Origin: JAIWNK01 sp964453115
GTDB taxonomy: Bacteria; Chloroflexota; Anaerolineae; Anaerolineales; Anaerolineaceae
Reading direction: 5' to 3'
Assembly: GCA_964453115.1 (NCBI GenBank)
Contig: CAYVRT010000001.1
Location: forward strand, 175,546 to 239,545
DNA: 64,000 nt
In this document: in pieces, positions 9,201-17,071 of the stretch
Layout: each line of letters starts with the position of its first letter
Position numbering within the stretch: position 1 is the first letter of the stretch
Made by a program: the position numbers and the translations under genes
Notes under the pieces: model-generated
Told to the model about the DNA's origin: nothing
The model's database searches: none
The model's input: only the letters and a program-made list of their open reading frames with translations

Positions 9201-10060
9201 AGGACACCAACGATTTGGTCGCTGATTTTGAGTGGTAGGGCAGCCTCGGAGCGAGTTTTGGGCAGGTTTTCAAGAGGGTGGTAGGTCGGTTCGGTGGTTA
9301 CATCTTGTGCAATATAATCTTGCCCGGTTTGGGCTGCATTACCGATCATGCCACTGCCGAGCGGGATGGTACGGCTGGGGTGTTGGGTGGGATGCTCTTC
9401 CTGGCTTGCACTGCCGCGCAGGTGCAAGGTGTTGCTTGTCGGGTCCAGGGTGAAGATGGCAACCGAATAATAGCCGAACGTTTCCTGGATATTGTTGCTG
9501 ACTTGCTGGCAAAGCTGGTCAAGATCTAGAATGTTGGCGATTTGAGCGCTGACGGAACGTACAAGCGCTAATTGTTCAGACCGCCAGTTTTTAAGTGTGA
9601 CTTGACGGGAGATTTGCATGGACATAGCGGCATGGCTTGCCAGGCCTTCGAGAAAGTTTAGCTCCTCTTTTCGGAATGGGGCGCCACTCATTCGTTCTGC
9701 GAGCAGGATTCCGAGGACAAAATCCTGGGTAAGGAGGGGCATGGCGGCAAGGCGTGGCTCGCAATCTTGAGTGCAAGGAGTGGATTGTCCGCCTATTGAA
9801 TGGCAGATGAATTGTTGGTCTTTGGCTGCCTGGTGAACGATGGCGGGAGCGGTTTGATCCAACAATGGCACCTCGGGCTGACCTGGCAAAGGATAAAAGG
9901 GGGGCAATAGCCAGACGCGCACAACAGCGCCGAGGAGTTTCTCGGCGGTTTGTTGAATGAGGTTGATTTGTGCAATGGCATTCGGCTGGGCCAGGATGGC
10001 CTCTCCGAGTTGAAGGAATTGCTTCCATTCGGGCGTGTTGCTGAGTTCGGGAATGCTCAT
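6254..10060 (-). CDS. Six-GAF-domain PP2C (SpoIIE/RsbU-type) serine phosphatase
   Basis: A 1268-residue cytoplasmic protein. Six GAF-like modules follow one another (about 15-155, 165-328, 333-498, 505-665, 675-845 and 850-1025), most joined by short helical linkers, then a coiled segment and a PP2C-type phosphatase (about 1050-1265). Phosphatase metal-binding motifs are visible: GGDFYD, IADVSDKG, LLFYTDGLTEAF and SDDLTLLAV. SpoIIE-family enzymes dephosphorylate an STAS antagonist to release a partner from an anti-sigma kinase. The STAS and kinase genes lie just upstream (4-nt gap to the kinase), so the three form one partner-switching operon whose input is integrated by the GAF domains. No sigma factor is adjacent, so the output is unknown. 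Confidence 0.92.
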   Translation of the reverse strand: MSIPELSNTPEWKQFLQLGEAILAQPNAIAQINLIQQTAEKLLGAVVRVWLLPPFYPLPGQPEVPLLDQTAPAIVHQAAKDQQFICHSIGGQSTPCTQDCEPRLAAMPLLTQDFVLGILLAERMSGAPFRKEELNFLEGLASHAAMSMQISRQVTLKNWRSEQLALVRSVSAQIANILDLDQLCQQVSNNIQETFGYYSVAIFTLDPTSNTLHLRGSASQEEHPTQHPSRTIPLGSGMIGNAAQTGQDYIAQDVTTEPTYHPLENLPKTRSEAALPLKISDQIVGVLDIQMDRLNAFHEIDIMALHTLADSIALAIENAHLYTDLRWKAEQMEVSAEIGRALASILDTDELLHQIVQVIQTRFGYPYVHLFTVHSGRRKVIYAAGSGERSHTFWEQGLAYDMDDPLGLIPAAARTRRTFLVNDVSQEPLYRPTELPPDDTQSELVIPIQYTEEVLGILDIQSDERNAFDQSDRALFETLSASIATAMRNAALYRSEQWRHKVADSFHDVAALLTTDTSLDTLLQTVLVKLEENLPCEASAIWLLDDLNEQELSLAAWRGVEAEPLLQAIEQHPEVRQWLFEAMQLNEPTIRHADSPYGPLGMALSFPADYSSIAVPLRSGENLMGILTLAHHTPGRYGSEARALTSTFANYTAIAIQNARLYAATQEQAWIATVMLQVAEASQSIASIEELLETMVRLTPLLVGVNKCAFFLWKEPLSAFTLSATYGMESSITHFDKDLPAFHRLRTTQSILYIQDAEAELDLPAASVSPQTGTLVLLPLVARGEVLGAFLVAHESETPEGVISSFGQQTIAILQGIAHQTAVAVENIHLLETRQAEAYVTAVLLQVAQAVVSQNNLNDILDTIVHLMPILVGIDSCAIYLWKREEKIFRLEKIFTGSHQQEEELQSVSYRTGDFPLLDSVQNSDALVLCPAPATPTDPRQWPSLACLSAGDTPPIRQAGDKTWVIGFPLSVKGEVYGVLITQETGVPSALQERRLELITGVAQQVALAIQNEHLKQEMVRSERLEREIQLARQIQQTFLPNRLPNLPRWEMDVRWETARQVGGDFYDIFKLGKGRLGLVIADVSDKGLPAALYMTVTRTLIRAYMHGTDSPGRVLERVNSLLLSEAQNGMFVTAVYAVLSLETGQMTYANAGHNRPLLLRSETGEVEALPKGGIALGVMDDVHYQEHSVAIAPCDTLLFYTDGLTEAFSIHGEAFGEERIRQTLSAARCSSVKELLEDTDRAILEFRQGAAPSDDLTLLAVRRLPEE

Positions 10061-10064
10061 GCCT

Positions 10065-10475
10065 TTAACTGGGCAAATATCGGATCAGGGTGAGGGTGTT
10101 GACCCCATCCTTGAAATCAAAATGAACTTCGTTCATCCATTGTCGAATGAAATGGAGGCCCAGGCCGTGTGCCTGACGTTTTCCCAGGGGGGCTTTCAGG
10201 TCGGGGGCGGTAATTTTTTCGGGTTTGAATGCCTTGCCGCGGTCTTTGAGGGTGATGGTCAGGCCGCGCTCGGTGATTTCGCAAGAGCATTCAATCTCGC
10301 CGCGCCGTTCACCGCCGTAGGCATGTTCAATGATATTGGAACAGGCCTCATCTACGGCAGTTTCAATTTGATAGAGAGCAAGAGGATCAAACCCGGCGGC
10401 TACGCCTGCCTGGCGCACAAATGCTGCAATTTCTGCCAGACTGACATAGTCGCCGGGGAAAATGCGAACAGTCAT
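10065..10475 (-). CDS. Anti-sigma-factor-type serine kinase (RsbW/SpoIIAB-like ATPase)
   Basis: A 136-residue GHKL ATPase with AVDEACSNIIEHAY (N box, Mg-binding) and GLGLHFIRQWMNEV (G2 region), as in RsbW and SpoIIAB. Such kinases phosphorylate a Ser of an STAS antagonist and hold a sigma factor or other target when unphosphorylated. It lies between the STAS gene (13-nt gap) and the PP2C phosphatase gene (4-nt gap), completing the switch. The target is not encoded here. Confidence 0.9.
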   Translation of the reverse strand: MTVRIFPGDYVSLAEIAAFVRQAGVAAGFDPLALYQIETAVDEACSNIIEHAYGGERRGEIECSCEITERGLTITLKDRGKAFKPEKITAPDLKAPLGKRQAHGLGLHFIRQWMNEVHFDFKDGVNTLTLIRYLPS

Positions 10476-10488
10476 TGAACCCGTTGAA

Positions 10489-10824
10489 TTAGAAGTTGCC
10501 TACTGCGGAAAGGACATCCGGATAGATTTTGAACAGGATGTTGAAGCCAGCCAGTTCAAGCGCAGTCATGATAGTGGATGGAACAAGTGCCAAAACAATT
10601 TCGCCACGATTATAGCGTTTGCAATTTTTCTGGGCGCTGATGAGCACGCGCAGCCCAGCACTGGAAATGAATTCGAGACCGCTCATATCAATGACGATGC
10701 GGAAACGCCCTTCCTCTGTGATGGCATTGATGGCGTCAGATAGAATGGGGGCTGAGCCGCTGTCTATCCGGCCTTCGGGTTTGATCACATCGCAGTGTTT
10801 GAATTGAGTGTGCGTAATCTCCAT
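10489..10824 (-). CDS. STAS-domain anti-sigma factor antagonist (RsbV/SpoIIAA-like)
   Basis: A 111-residue single STAS domain. DMSGLEFISSAGLRVL carries the conserved Ser that the partner kinase phosphorylates. ATG 10824 is chosen because GGAGG sits 8 nt upstream; a TTG at 10845 would lie upstream of that ribosome site. First gene of the partner-switching operon. Confidence 0.92.
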   Translation of the reverse strand: MEITHTQFKHCDVIKPEGRIDSGSAPILSDAINAITEEGRFRIVIDMSGLEFISSAGLRVLISAQKNCKRYNRGEIVLALVPSTIMTALELAGFNILFKIYPDVLSAVGNF

Positions 10825-10872
10825 GGGTATGCCTCCGGGAATCAAAATAAGAGTAAGAATGAAAGTATAACG

Positions 10873-10878
10873 ATTATA
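10873..10878 (-). promoter_or_regulatory. Possible -10 box of the partner-switching operon
   Basis: TATAAT on the minus strand, 48 nt before the STAS start codon. No convincing -35 is seen. The remaining intergenic bases to 11059 must also hold the promoter of the divergent LysM gene; none could be assigned with confidence. Confidence 0.4.
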
Positions 10879-11059
10879 TCATGAGCTGATAACAAATAGT
10901 TCGATAGAAGGGCGGTTTTTTTGTCATTTTGGGCTTGCGTCTCACACAAAATTTGGATTATGGGTTAGAATTATGGCACGTGGGCCGAAGAGGCCAACCT
11001 CTATGTTGGATGCGATGGATGCATTTGACAGAATTCTACAAAAAAAGGATTGATAAAAA

Positions 11060-11818
11060 ATGAGCGGAAAAAGCTCTCCACGCAGTGTGATTGATAGCTA
11101 CAAGAAACGCCAGCAGATGATGCCGTTTTTGATCGGCGGATTGGCTGTAATTCTTGTGGTGGTGGGGATTATCATTCTGGTGGCCTGGTTCTCTAAGTCG
11201 GGGGGGGGGCCGGCGGCACTGTTTGCAACCGATACTCCAACGGTGACATTGACCTATACGCCAACTCCAGTGACACCTACGGCTACCTGGACGGTGACAA
11301 TTACGCCAACGATCACCGAAACGCCAACGCCTTCCCTGACTGCAACGCAAGCGGGCCCAATGCAATACACGGTCAAAGAGAATGATACTTGTTGGGGCAT
11401 TGCCCAGCAGTTCAAGGTGGATTTGTTGGTTTTGTTGGCTGTCAATAATTTTGCGCCCAATACTTGCCCCATCAAAATGAATGATTTGATTTTGATCCCT
11501 TTGCCTGGGCAGGTGTTGCCTTCGCCGACTGCATTGCCATCGGATATTGCGCCTGGGACGAAGATTGAGTATTACGTTCAGACCGGAGATACGCTGGCAA
11601 TCATTGCTGACCGATATGGCAGCACGGTGCAGCGCATTATGCAGGAGAATGGCCTGAAAGATGCCAATACTATCCAGGTGGGCCAGAAGCTGATCATTCC
11701 AGTGCGGATTGTGACAGCAACGCCAACGCCAAAGCCGACGTTTACACCGTTGGCAATTACGCCCATTTTGGTTACTTTGCCTCCAACTGCGACGGTGACC
11801 GCAACGCCTGGACAGTAA
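11060..11818 (+). CDS. Membrane-anchored protein with two LysM domains
   Basis: A 252-residue protein: short cytoplasmic N-terminus, one membrane helix (about residues 22-45), a Thr/Pro-rich spacer (about 55-95), LysM 1 (YTVKENDTCWGIAQQFKVDL), LysM 2 (YYVQTGDTLAIIADRYGST), then a second Thr/Pro-rich tail. It is the same architecture as the 2406-3239 protein with the membrane part better defined. It probably binds peptidoglycan or another GlcNAc polymer outside the membrane. AAGGA lies 10 nt before the ATG. A hairpin follows the stop. Confidence 0.88.
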   Translation: MSGKSSPRSVIDSYKKRQQMMPFLIGGLAVILVVVGIIILVAWFSKSGGGPAALFATDTPTVTLTYTPTPVTPTATWTVTITPTITETPTPSLTATQAGPMQYTVKENDTCWGIAQQFKVDLLVLLAVNNFAPNTCPIKMNDLILIPLPGQVLPSPTALPSDIAPGTKIEYYVQTGDTLAIIADRYGSTVQRIMQENGLKDANTIQVGQKLIIPVRIVTATPTPKPTFTPLAITPILVTLPPTATVTATPGQ

Positions 11819-11843
11819 TTGTTGTTTGGGCATTGCAGAATGG

Positions 11844-11896
11844 CAAGGTCAAAGCCAACTTTCTGAAAGGAAGGTTGGTCTTTGACCTTGCTTTTG
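11844..11896 (+). terminator. Rho-independent terminator after the LysM gene
   Basis: CAAGGTCAAAG (11844-11854) pairs with CTTTGACCTTG (11880-11890), and CCAAC with GTTGG, with one bulged T and a 14-nt loop. CTTTT follows. It separates the LysM gene from the permease gene. Confidence 0.75.
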
Positions 11897-11915
11897 TATT
11901 GGAATGGAGATTGTG

Positions 11916-12797
11916 ATGACCAATTTCGCAGCAATTTTTTTGGGGATTTTTATTGAGGCAGTTCCTTTCCTGCTGTTGGGAACGCTAGCTTCGGGGTTGG
12001 TTGAAGTGTACCTGGATCAGGCGAAGCTGATGCGTTGGCTGCCGCGTCAACCGCTTGGGGCGGCGCTGGCTGGGGTGGGGCTGGGGTTGGTTTTTCCTGT
12101 TTGTGAATGTGGAACGGTGCCATTGGCGCGAAAATTGTTGCAGAAAGGTGTGCCGCCAGCGTTGGCAGTCACCTTTTTGCTTGCTGCGCCGGTGATTAAC
12201 CCTGTGGTAATTTTGAGTACACTGACAGCGTTTGGGTCAGGGGTTGTTTTTTGGGGACGGTTGCTGTTGACGGTGTTGATTGCCTTGCCGGTTGGGTGGG
12301 TTTTAGGGCGCGATGGGGCAACAAGCGGGCTGCTTCGCATTGTGGGGCAAAATGTTCCTGTGGTTTGTGTTCACCCTGTTGCGGAGCGGCGTTTTCGGCG
12401 GGTGTTGCTTGTCGCGGCGGATGAGTTTTTTGAAATGGTTCGCTACCTGGTTTTGGGTGCAGCATTGGCAGCCATGATGCAATTGTTTTTGCCGCAATCG
12501 GCTTTTCTGACGATTCAGCAAGGCCCTGTGCTATCTTCCTTGTTTTTGGCTGGGCTGGCTGCATTGCTTTCCATTTGCTCAACGGTAGATTCGTTTGTTG
12601 CTTTGGGGTTTGCCGGGTGGCTGCCTGTGGGAGCAGTGCTGGCTTTTCTCGTCTATGGTCCAATGGTGGATATTAAGAGTGTGCTGATGTTTGGACGCGT
12701 ATTTCAAAGGCGGGTTGTGGTGTCTCTGGTTCTGTTTCCGCTGTTGCTAACATTGTTGATGACCGGTTTGCTGAATGTTTTTTGGAGGGGGGGCTGA
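11916..12797 (+). CDS. YcgR/ArsP-type permease
   Basis: A 293-residue polytopic membrane protein with the permease-family signature VFPVCECGTVPLARKLL near residue 60 and AAPVINPVVILST near residue 90. These Cys- and Asn/Pro-rich re-entrant motifs mark the DUF318/ArsP_1 family, which includes B. subtilis YcgR. Its partner in many genomes is a TIGR03943 (YcgQ) protein, and that is the next gene here. In Bacillus the pair belongs to the zinc-starvation regulon; the substrate here is unknown. ATG 11916 is preferred to 11904 because GGAG lies 6 nt upstream of it. Confidence 0.85.
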   Translation: MTNFAAIFLGIFIEAVPFLLLGTLASGLVEVYLDQAKLMRWLPRQPLGAALAGVGLGLVFPVCECGTVPLARKLLQKGVPPALAVTFLLAAPVINPVVILSTLTAFGSGVVFWGRLLLTVLIALPVGWVLGRDGATSGLLRIVGQNVPVVCVHPVAERRFRRVLLVAADEFFEMVRYLVLGAALAAMMQLFLPQSAFLTIQQGPVLSSLFLAGLAALLSICSTVDSFVALGFAGWLPVGAVLAFLVYGPMVDIKSVLMFGRVFQRRVVVSLVLFPLLLTLLMTGLLNVFWRGG

Positions 12798-12798
12798 G

Positions 12799-13509
12799 AT
12801 GGGGATGCGAGGTTATCGGTTATTTCAGGGGCTGCTGATGGCTGGGTTGGGCTTTTTTCTGCTGGGACGGGTTTGGGATGGGCGTATCCTGCTGTATTTG
12901 AATCAGCGTTTTGTGTGGTTGGTGGTGTTGGCTGGGTTGATGTTGTTAGGCATGGCGCAGGTTGTGTTGCAAAGCCGGCCAGCTGTGGGGCAGGAATTGG
13001 AACGTCGTTCGGCATGGGGGCTGGTTTGGCTGTTGTTGCCGCTGGCTGTGGGGGTTATGATTCCGGCGCGTCCGCTGTCGCAGGAAATGGTTGATGTTCG
13101 TGGGATACAAACCCAACCCTTGATGCTACGCTCTGATGCGCAGACGCAGCGGATGGAGCTGCCAAGCACACAGTGGAGTGTTTTGGATTGGACACAGGCG
13201 TTTCGGCTGGATGCAGAAAAGCAAATTGGGCAGGATGTGGATGTAACAGGATTTGTTTTCCATGATTCAATGCTGGCTGCGGACCAGATGATGGTTGGCC
13301 GATTTGCAATTACCTGTTGTGTGGCAGATGCTGCGGCGGTGGGGGTGGTTGTACAGTCACCATTGGCGGCTTCTTTTGCACAGGGAGATTGGGTGCGGGT
13401 GAGCGGGCGGGTGATATGGGTTGAGGTGAATGGTGAATTGCAGGCCGGGTTTGAGGCGCAAATGATCGAAAAAGTAGAAGCTCCTGAGCAGCCCTATTTA
13501 TTTCCATAG
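12799..13509 (+). CDS. TIGR03943/DUF1980 (YcgQ-like) permease partner protein
   Basis: A 236-residue protein with two N-terminal membrane helices (about 5-50) and a third near residue 75, then a soluble OB-fold-like domain with QDVDVTGFVFHDS, MVGRFAITCCVADA and DWVRVSGRV, the recognisable end of the TIGR03943 family. It begins one base after the permease stop, with GGAGG 10 nt before ATG 12799, so the two are coupled. It probably forms an envelope transport complex with that permease. An ATG at 12805 is also possible. Confidence 0.83.
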   Translation: MGMRGYRLFQGLLMAGLGFFLLGRVWDGRILLYLNQRFVWLVVLAGLMLLGMAQVVLQSRPAVGQELERRSAWGLVWLLLPLAVGVMIPARPLSQEMVDVRGIQTQPLMLRSDAQTQRMELPSTQWSVLDWTQAFRLDAEKQIGQDVDVTGFVFHDSMLAADQMMVGRFAITCCVADAAAVGVVVQSPLAASFAQGDWVRVSGRVIWVEVNGELQAGFEAQMIEKVEAPEQPYLFP

Positions 13510-13522
13510 AAGGAAATTGTAA

Positions 13523-14863
13523 ATGCGACGTTTGGATTGGCGGTTGCTGGTTGTTGTTGGGTGTGTTTTGCTGTTGGTGGTGGCGGTAGAACTGCTGGGA
13601 CGGTCTGCCGGGCTGCCACAGCCCAGGCTGGTTGCGATTGGCACAGATTTGCCGGGGGCGTATGGGCCCATTGGGTTGAAGTTTTCTGTTCCGGTGTCAG
13701 CAGAACGTTTTATTGAGTCGGTGATGATTGAGCCGTCGGTGCCAGGGCGATGGGTGTGGGAAGAGAACACAGCCTGGTTTTGGCCGCAGCAGGCCTTGCA
13801 GCCGGGCGGGGTCTATGTTGTGCAGCTTGCAGAGGGTTTGCAGGCGGAGAATGGTGCGCGCTTGCGCCGCACTGTTCGCTGGAGTGTGCAAATTCGATCG
13901 GTACAATTGGCATATCTTTCCCATCCGATTGGGGCGACTGAGGTTTGGGTGGCCGATTTACAGACCGGTATAAATATTCCCTGGACAAACACTGGCGGAA
14001 TGGTGTTGGATTTTGGTGTAAGCCGGGATGGGGAGATGCTGGTCTATGCGGCGCAGAATGCGCAGGGTGGAGCTGATTTGTGGGTGGCAGTACGCAACAA
14101 ATCCTTGGATGCTGTGGCGCGCCGTGTGTTGGATTGTGGGGGGGATATCTGCCGTCATCCTTCCTGGTCACCGGATGGACGGCGGTTGGCTCTTAGCCGC
14201 ACCAGGCCAGGGCAATTGCCGCAACTTTGGACGTTGACCTGGCCAGAAGGGCAGGCAGCGGCGTTGGATTCAAGTGGCGCGGTGGTGGGAGATTTTGCGG
14301 CCTGGTCTCCGGATGGAAAATATATTTCATTCTATGATCGTAAGGCAGCTGGCATTCGTGTTTTGAATGTTTTAACCGGTGAGATATTTTTGCTGAGCAG
14401 TGAGGTCGAATCGCCGGGGGTCTGGTCTTTGGAGGGTCGGCGGTTAATCTATTTGACGCAAGGTGAAGGAGGGCCGGCTCCTTTTCTGGCGTTGGTGGAG
14501 GCTGAGTTTGAGAATGAGACCCTGCGGCTTTTTTTGAACGATGGCAATATGGCGTATACCTATGGGTTGCCGGCCTGGAATCCGGCGGCAGATTGGTTTA
14601 TTTTGGGTGTGCGTCCATTGCAAGGTTGGGTCAGTCAGCAATTGTGGGTGGCGGATGAGGATGGGCTGCGGGAGGAATTGACGAATGATTTAATGAACAC
14701 ATATGGGGCCTATGCTTGGCATCCGGCAGGCGGCTGGCTGGTGGCGCAGCAATTTGCGTTGGGCAGTTCAACGGCCAAACCAGCGGTGGTGATCTGGTCC
14801 TGGCCGGGGAGGGAGATGCGTTTGTTGGCTGAGGATGCAGCTCAGCCGGTTTGGTTGCCCTGA
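13523..14863 (+). CDS. Membrane-anchored TolB-like beta-propeller protein with Ig-like N-terminal domain
   Basis: A 446-residue exported protein: an N-terminal anchor helix (about 7-27), a Big_5/SbsA-type Ig-like domain (about 30-125, FSVPVSAERF and WFWPQQALQPGGVY), then PD40-type propeller blades with repeated SWSPDGRRLALS, AWSPDGKYISFYD and VWSLEGRRLIYL motifs. Such propellers usually bind peptides or glycans outside the membrane. AAGGAA precedes the ATG, 13 nt after the YcgQ-like stop, so it may share the permease transcript. Its 3' end overlaps the convergent queG by 22 bases. Function unknown. Confidence 0.8.
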   Translation: MRRLDWRLLVVVGCVLLLVVAVELLGRSAGLPQPRLVAIGTDLPGAYGPIGLKFSVPVSAERFIESVMIEPSVPGRWVWEENTAWFWPQQALQPGGVYVVQLAEGLQAENGARLRRTVRWSVQIRSVQLAYLSHPIGATEVWVADLQTGINIPWTNTGGMVLDFGVSRDGEMLVYAAQNAQGGADLWVAVRNKSLDAVARRVLDCGGDICRHPSWSPDGRRLALSRTRPGQLPQLWTLTWPEGQAAALDSSGAVVGDFAAWSPDGKYISFYDRKAAGIRVLNVLTGEIFLLSSEVESPGVWSLEGRRLIYLTQGEGGPAPFLALVEAEFENETLRLFLNDGNMAYTYGLPAWNPAADWFILGVRPLQGWVSQQLWVADEDGLREELTNDLMNTYGAYAWHPAGGWLVAQQFALGSSTAKPAVVIWSWPGREMRLLAEDAAQPVWLP

Positions 14864-15957
14864 GTGAGAAGATTGAGCAGTTCGTGTTGGACGAGCGGAT
14901 CCGTTTCGTTAGCAAAGGCCTGGGCAAGCGCTGCGTGTTGTGGGTTGATTTGAGCAATGGCCCAGGCGGCGTGGGCACGCACGAGCGGTTCAGGGTCGTG
15001 TTGCAGGACGTGTAACAGGGCGGGAAGGGACTCTGGCTGGCATTGGTTACCGAGGACGATGCTGGCATTGCGCAGGTAGCCGCGCCGGCGGGTACGTGAG
15101 AGGGCGGTTTTCCCCCATTGTTGTTGAAAGGCTTGGGGTGTGAGGGTGAGCAATGCCTGGCGCAAATCGGCGAATTGATTGGGCTGCGGTGAAAGTGGCA
15201 GACGTTGATTCCAGGGGCAGGCTTGTTGGCAAACGTCGCAACCAAAGACATGGCTGCCGAGGGCCGGGCGTAGATCGGCTGGGATCACCCCTTTGTGTTC
15301 AATGGTCAGATAGGAAATGCAGCGCCGCGAATCGAGTGTGCGGTTGGGCAAAATGCAGGCGGTTGGGCAGGCCTGGATGCAACGCTGACAGTTGCCGCAA
15401 AATTCGTCTTTGAAGGGGGAATCGGGCTGGAGCGGGAGGTCGAGCAGGATTTCGGCCAGGAGCAGGTAGGAGCCATGTTGGGGGTGAATGAGGCAGGTGT
15501 TGCGACCAATCCAGCCCAGCCCGGCACGCTGTGCCAGGTCGCGTTCCAGCAGGGGGGCTGAATCGGTGCAGATTCGGGCTGTAAAGGGCTGGTTTCCCTG
15601 TTGGCGCAGTTTGGCGATCAGGTGTTGTAGCAGGGCGGGAATTTGTTGATGGTAGTCTTCGCCGGTGAGGGCGTAGGCGGCAATTTGTCCATGGCCGGGA
15701 AGCGTTGGAGGGTTGGCGGTTGGTGCATAGGGTAGGGCGAGGACAATTATGGATTGACAGTTGGGCAAGAGCAGGCAAGGGTCGGCGCGCTGAGCTTTTG
15801 CTGTTTCAGATGCGAGATAGGTCATGCCAGCATGGTGCCCGGCTTGCAGCCAGGCCTGATATTCGGCCAGGTGTGCTGGTGGGGCAGGGGTGGTAATGCC
15901 GGCTAATACAAAGCCGAGGCGTTGTGCCTCGGCTTTGATCCAGGTTTCAATTGTCAC
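14842..15957 (-). CDS. queG: Epoxyqueuosine reductase
   Basis: A 371-residue enzyme of the QueG family. Two [4Fe-4S] motifs are clear (FCGNCQRCIQACPTACI and CDVCQQACPWNQ), after a DUF1730 cobalamin-binding region, and HEAT-like repeats close the protein (HVLQHDPEPLVRAHAAWAIAQ). It reduces epoxyqueuosine to queuosine in GUN-anticodon tRNAs using cobalamin. The start is GTG 15957, whose bases form a GTGA overlap with the stop of the upstream lipoprotein gene, so the two are translationally coupled. No other queuosine gene is nearby. Confidence 0.93.
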   Translation of the reverse strand: MTIETWIKAEAQRLGFVLAGITTPAPPAHLAEYQAWLQAGHHAGMTYLASETAKAQRADPCLLLPNCQSIIVLALPYAPTANPPTLPGHGQIAAYALTGEDYHQQIPALLQHLIAKLRQQGNQPFTARICTDSAPLLERDLAQRAGLGWIGRNTCLIHPQHGSYLLLAEILLDLPLQPDSPFKDEFCGNCQRCIQACPTACILPNRTLDSRRCISYLTIEHKGVIPADLRPALGSHVFGCDVCQQACPWNQRLPLSPQPNQFADLRQALLTLTPQAFQQQWGKTALSRTRRRGYLRNASIVLGNQCQPESLPALLHVLQHDPEPLVRAHAAWAIAQINPQHAALAQAFANETDPLVQHELLNLLTQGNQTG

Positions 15958-16703
15958 GGCGTTGGGGTTTCGGTGGGGGTTTCTGTCTGGGTTGGTGCGA
16001 CGGTGTTCGTGGGGGCCGTTGTTGCTGTGGAGGGCGGGCGAGTGGGCGTCAGGGTGCTGCCACTGACTTTGAAGATGAGGTAGACTTGCGAGAAGTTTAA
16101 TCCATCCTTGTTGCTGAGAACCCAGATGGTGTTATATTCACCAGCTGCCAGGGGGGCTGTCATTTGCAGGGTGATATCAATTTCGCTGTTGGGGGCCACA
16201 TCGCGCGGTAGGGTGATGTCGGAAGCACCCATGCGCCCGCCTGAGCCAGCATAGAAGCGGAATTGATATTGGGTTGTCCAGGTGGTTGCGCCTGTGTTCT
16301 TCAGCCGCCAGGTCATGGTGAAGGTCTGTGCGGGGGCAAAGACGGTGCCATCGCCAGGCGATTGCGAAACATAGAGGGCTGTATCTGTCGTGCCGCCGCC
16401 AACGGGAAGGGTGTTGGTTGGCAAAAGAGCTGGCGTTGTGGCAGCAAGGGTGGGAAGGGTCGCCGAGAGGGTTGGGGTGGAAAGTTCAGGGGTGTTGGAT
16501 GGCGCAAGAGTGAAGGTTGGTGTGGCGCTAGGTGCAGAGATGGCGGTTTGCGTCAATTGGGCCTGAACAGTTTGCATGGCCTGGGTACGGATGTCATCCG
16601 GGTTGACCGTTGGGGATGGGGTGGCCTTGGGTGTACAGGCGGTCAGCAGCAGCATTCCCAACAGCAACAGCGTGCTGAGGGAACGAAGGTTCTTACAGAA
16701 CAT
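15954..16703 (-). CDS. Lipoprotein with NBR1-type Ig-like domain
   Basis: A 249-residue lipoprotein with lipobox LTAC (Cys23), a Thr/Pro/Ser linker, an Ig-like domain (about 110-215, FTMTWRLKNTGATTWTTQY and LPRDVAPNSEIDITLQM) like that of NBR1, and a Thr/Pro tail. Bacterial copies of this domain are common in Chloroflexi surface proteins; their role is not established. ATG 16703 has GGAGG 8 nt upstream, which excludes the TTG at 16718. It is the first gene of a two-gene unit with queG. Confidence 0.85.
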   Translation of the reverse strand: MFCKNLRSLSTLLLLGMLLLTACTPKATPSPTVNPDDIRTQAMQTVQAQLTQTAISAPSATPTFTLAPSNTPELSTPTLSATLPTLAATTPALLPTNTLPVGGGTTDTALYVSQSPGDGTVFAPAQTFTMTWRLKNTGATTWTTQYQFRFYAGSGGRMGASDITLPRDVAPNSEIDITLQMTAPLAAGEYNTIWVLSNKDGLNFSQVYLIFKVSGSTLTPTRPPSTATTAPTNTVAPTQTETPTETPTP

Positions 16704-16759
16704 TAGAAATACCTCCAATTTTTTGACATAGAAAAGATGGTCTCAAGAGACTGCTTTCT

Positions 16760-16788
16760 ATTGTCTGACGGGAATGATGAATTGTCAA
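16760..16788 (-). promoter_or_regulatory. Promoter of the Ig-domain lipoprotein-queG unit
   Basis: On the minus strand TTGACA (16788-16783) and GACAAT (16765-16760) are separated by 17 bases. This leaves a leader of about 50 nt before ATG 16703, with the GGAGG ribosome site at its end. Confidence 0.65.
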
Positions 16789-16818
16789 GGGTAGCAAAAA
16801 TGTGAAAGCATTTAGATT

Positions 16819-17058
16819 CTAGTTGGTCAGTTTGAGAAGAACGCCAGTGAAGAACCCGCAGGCTGCGCTGAGCAAAGCAATGCGTAACAATGGCATAAAG
16901 TCGAGGCCTTTGAGGGGGCAGAAAAATTGCAGCAAAGGGGATAGGTAGAAATACCGGTTGGGTTGAAGAAGTTGGGATAGGAGTTGATGAATGGCGTCGA
17001 GCAGGAGGGCTGTCATTTGCCAAAAGTACAGTTCCATTTTTTGAATTGTGGAGTTCAT
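16819..17058 (-). CDS. Small predicted membrane protein, unknown function
   Basis: A 79-residue protein with an amphipathic N-terminal half (QMTALLLDAIHQLLSQLL) and a C-terminal membrane helix (about residues 55-76, LLRIALLSAACGFFTGVLL). ATG 17058 is preceded by GAGGT, 6 nt upstream. It starts 13 nt after the stop of the 71-residue gene and ends the ftsZ transcript. I do not recognise a family. Its position suggests a link to FtsZ or the membrane, which is only inference. Confidence 0.6.
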   Translation of the reverse strand: MNSTIQKMELYFWQMTALLLDAIHQLLSQLLQPNRYFYLSPLLQFFCPLKGLDFMPLLRIALLSAACGFFTGVLLKLTN

Positions 17059-17071
17059 AGCTACCTCTGAA

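Noticed and set aside
11036..11833. Open frame of 265 codons antisense to the LysM gene
   Set aside because: Arg/His/Gln-rich, no domain, no ribosome site; the plus-strand LysM protein explains the region.
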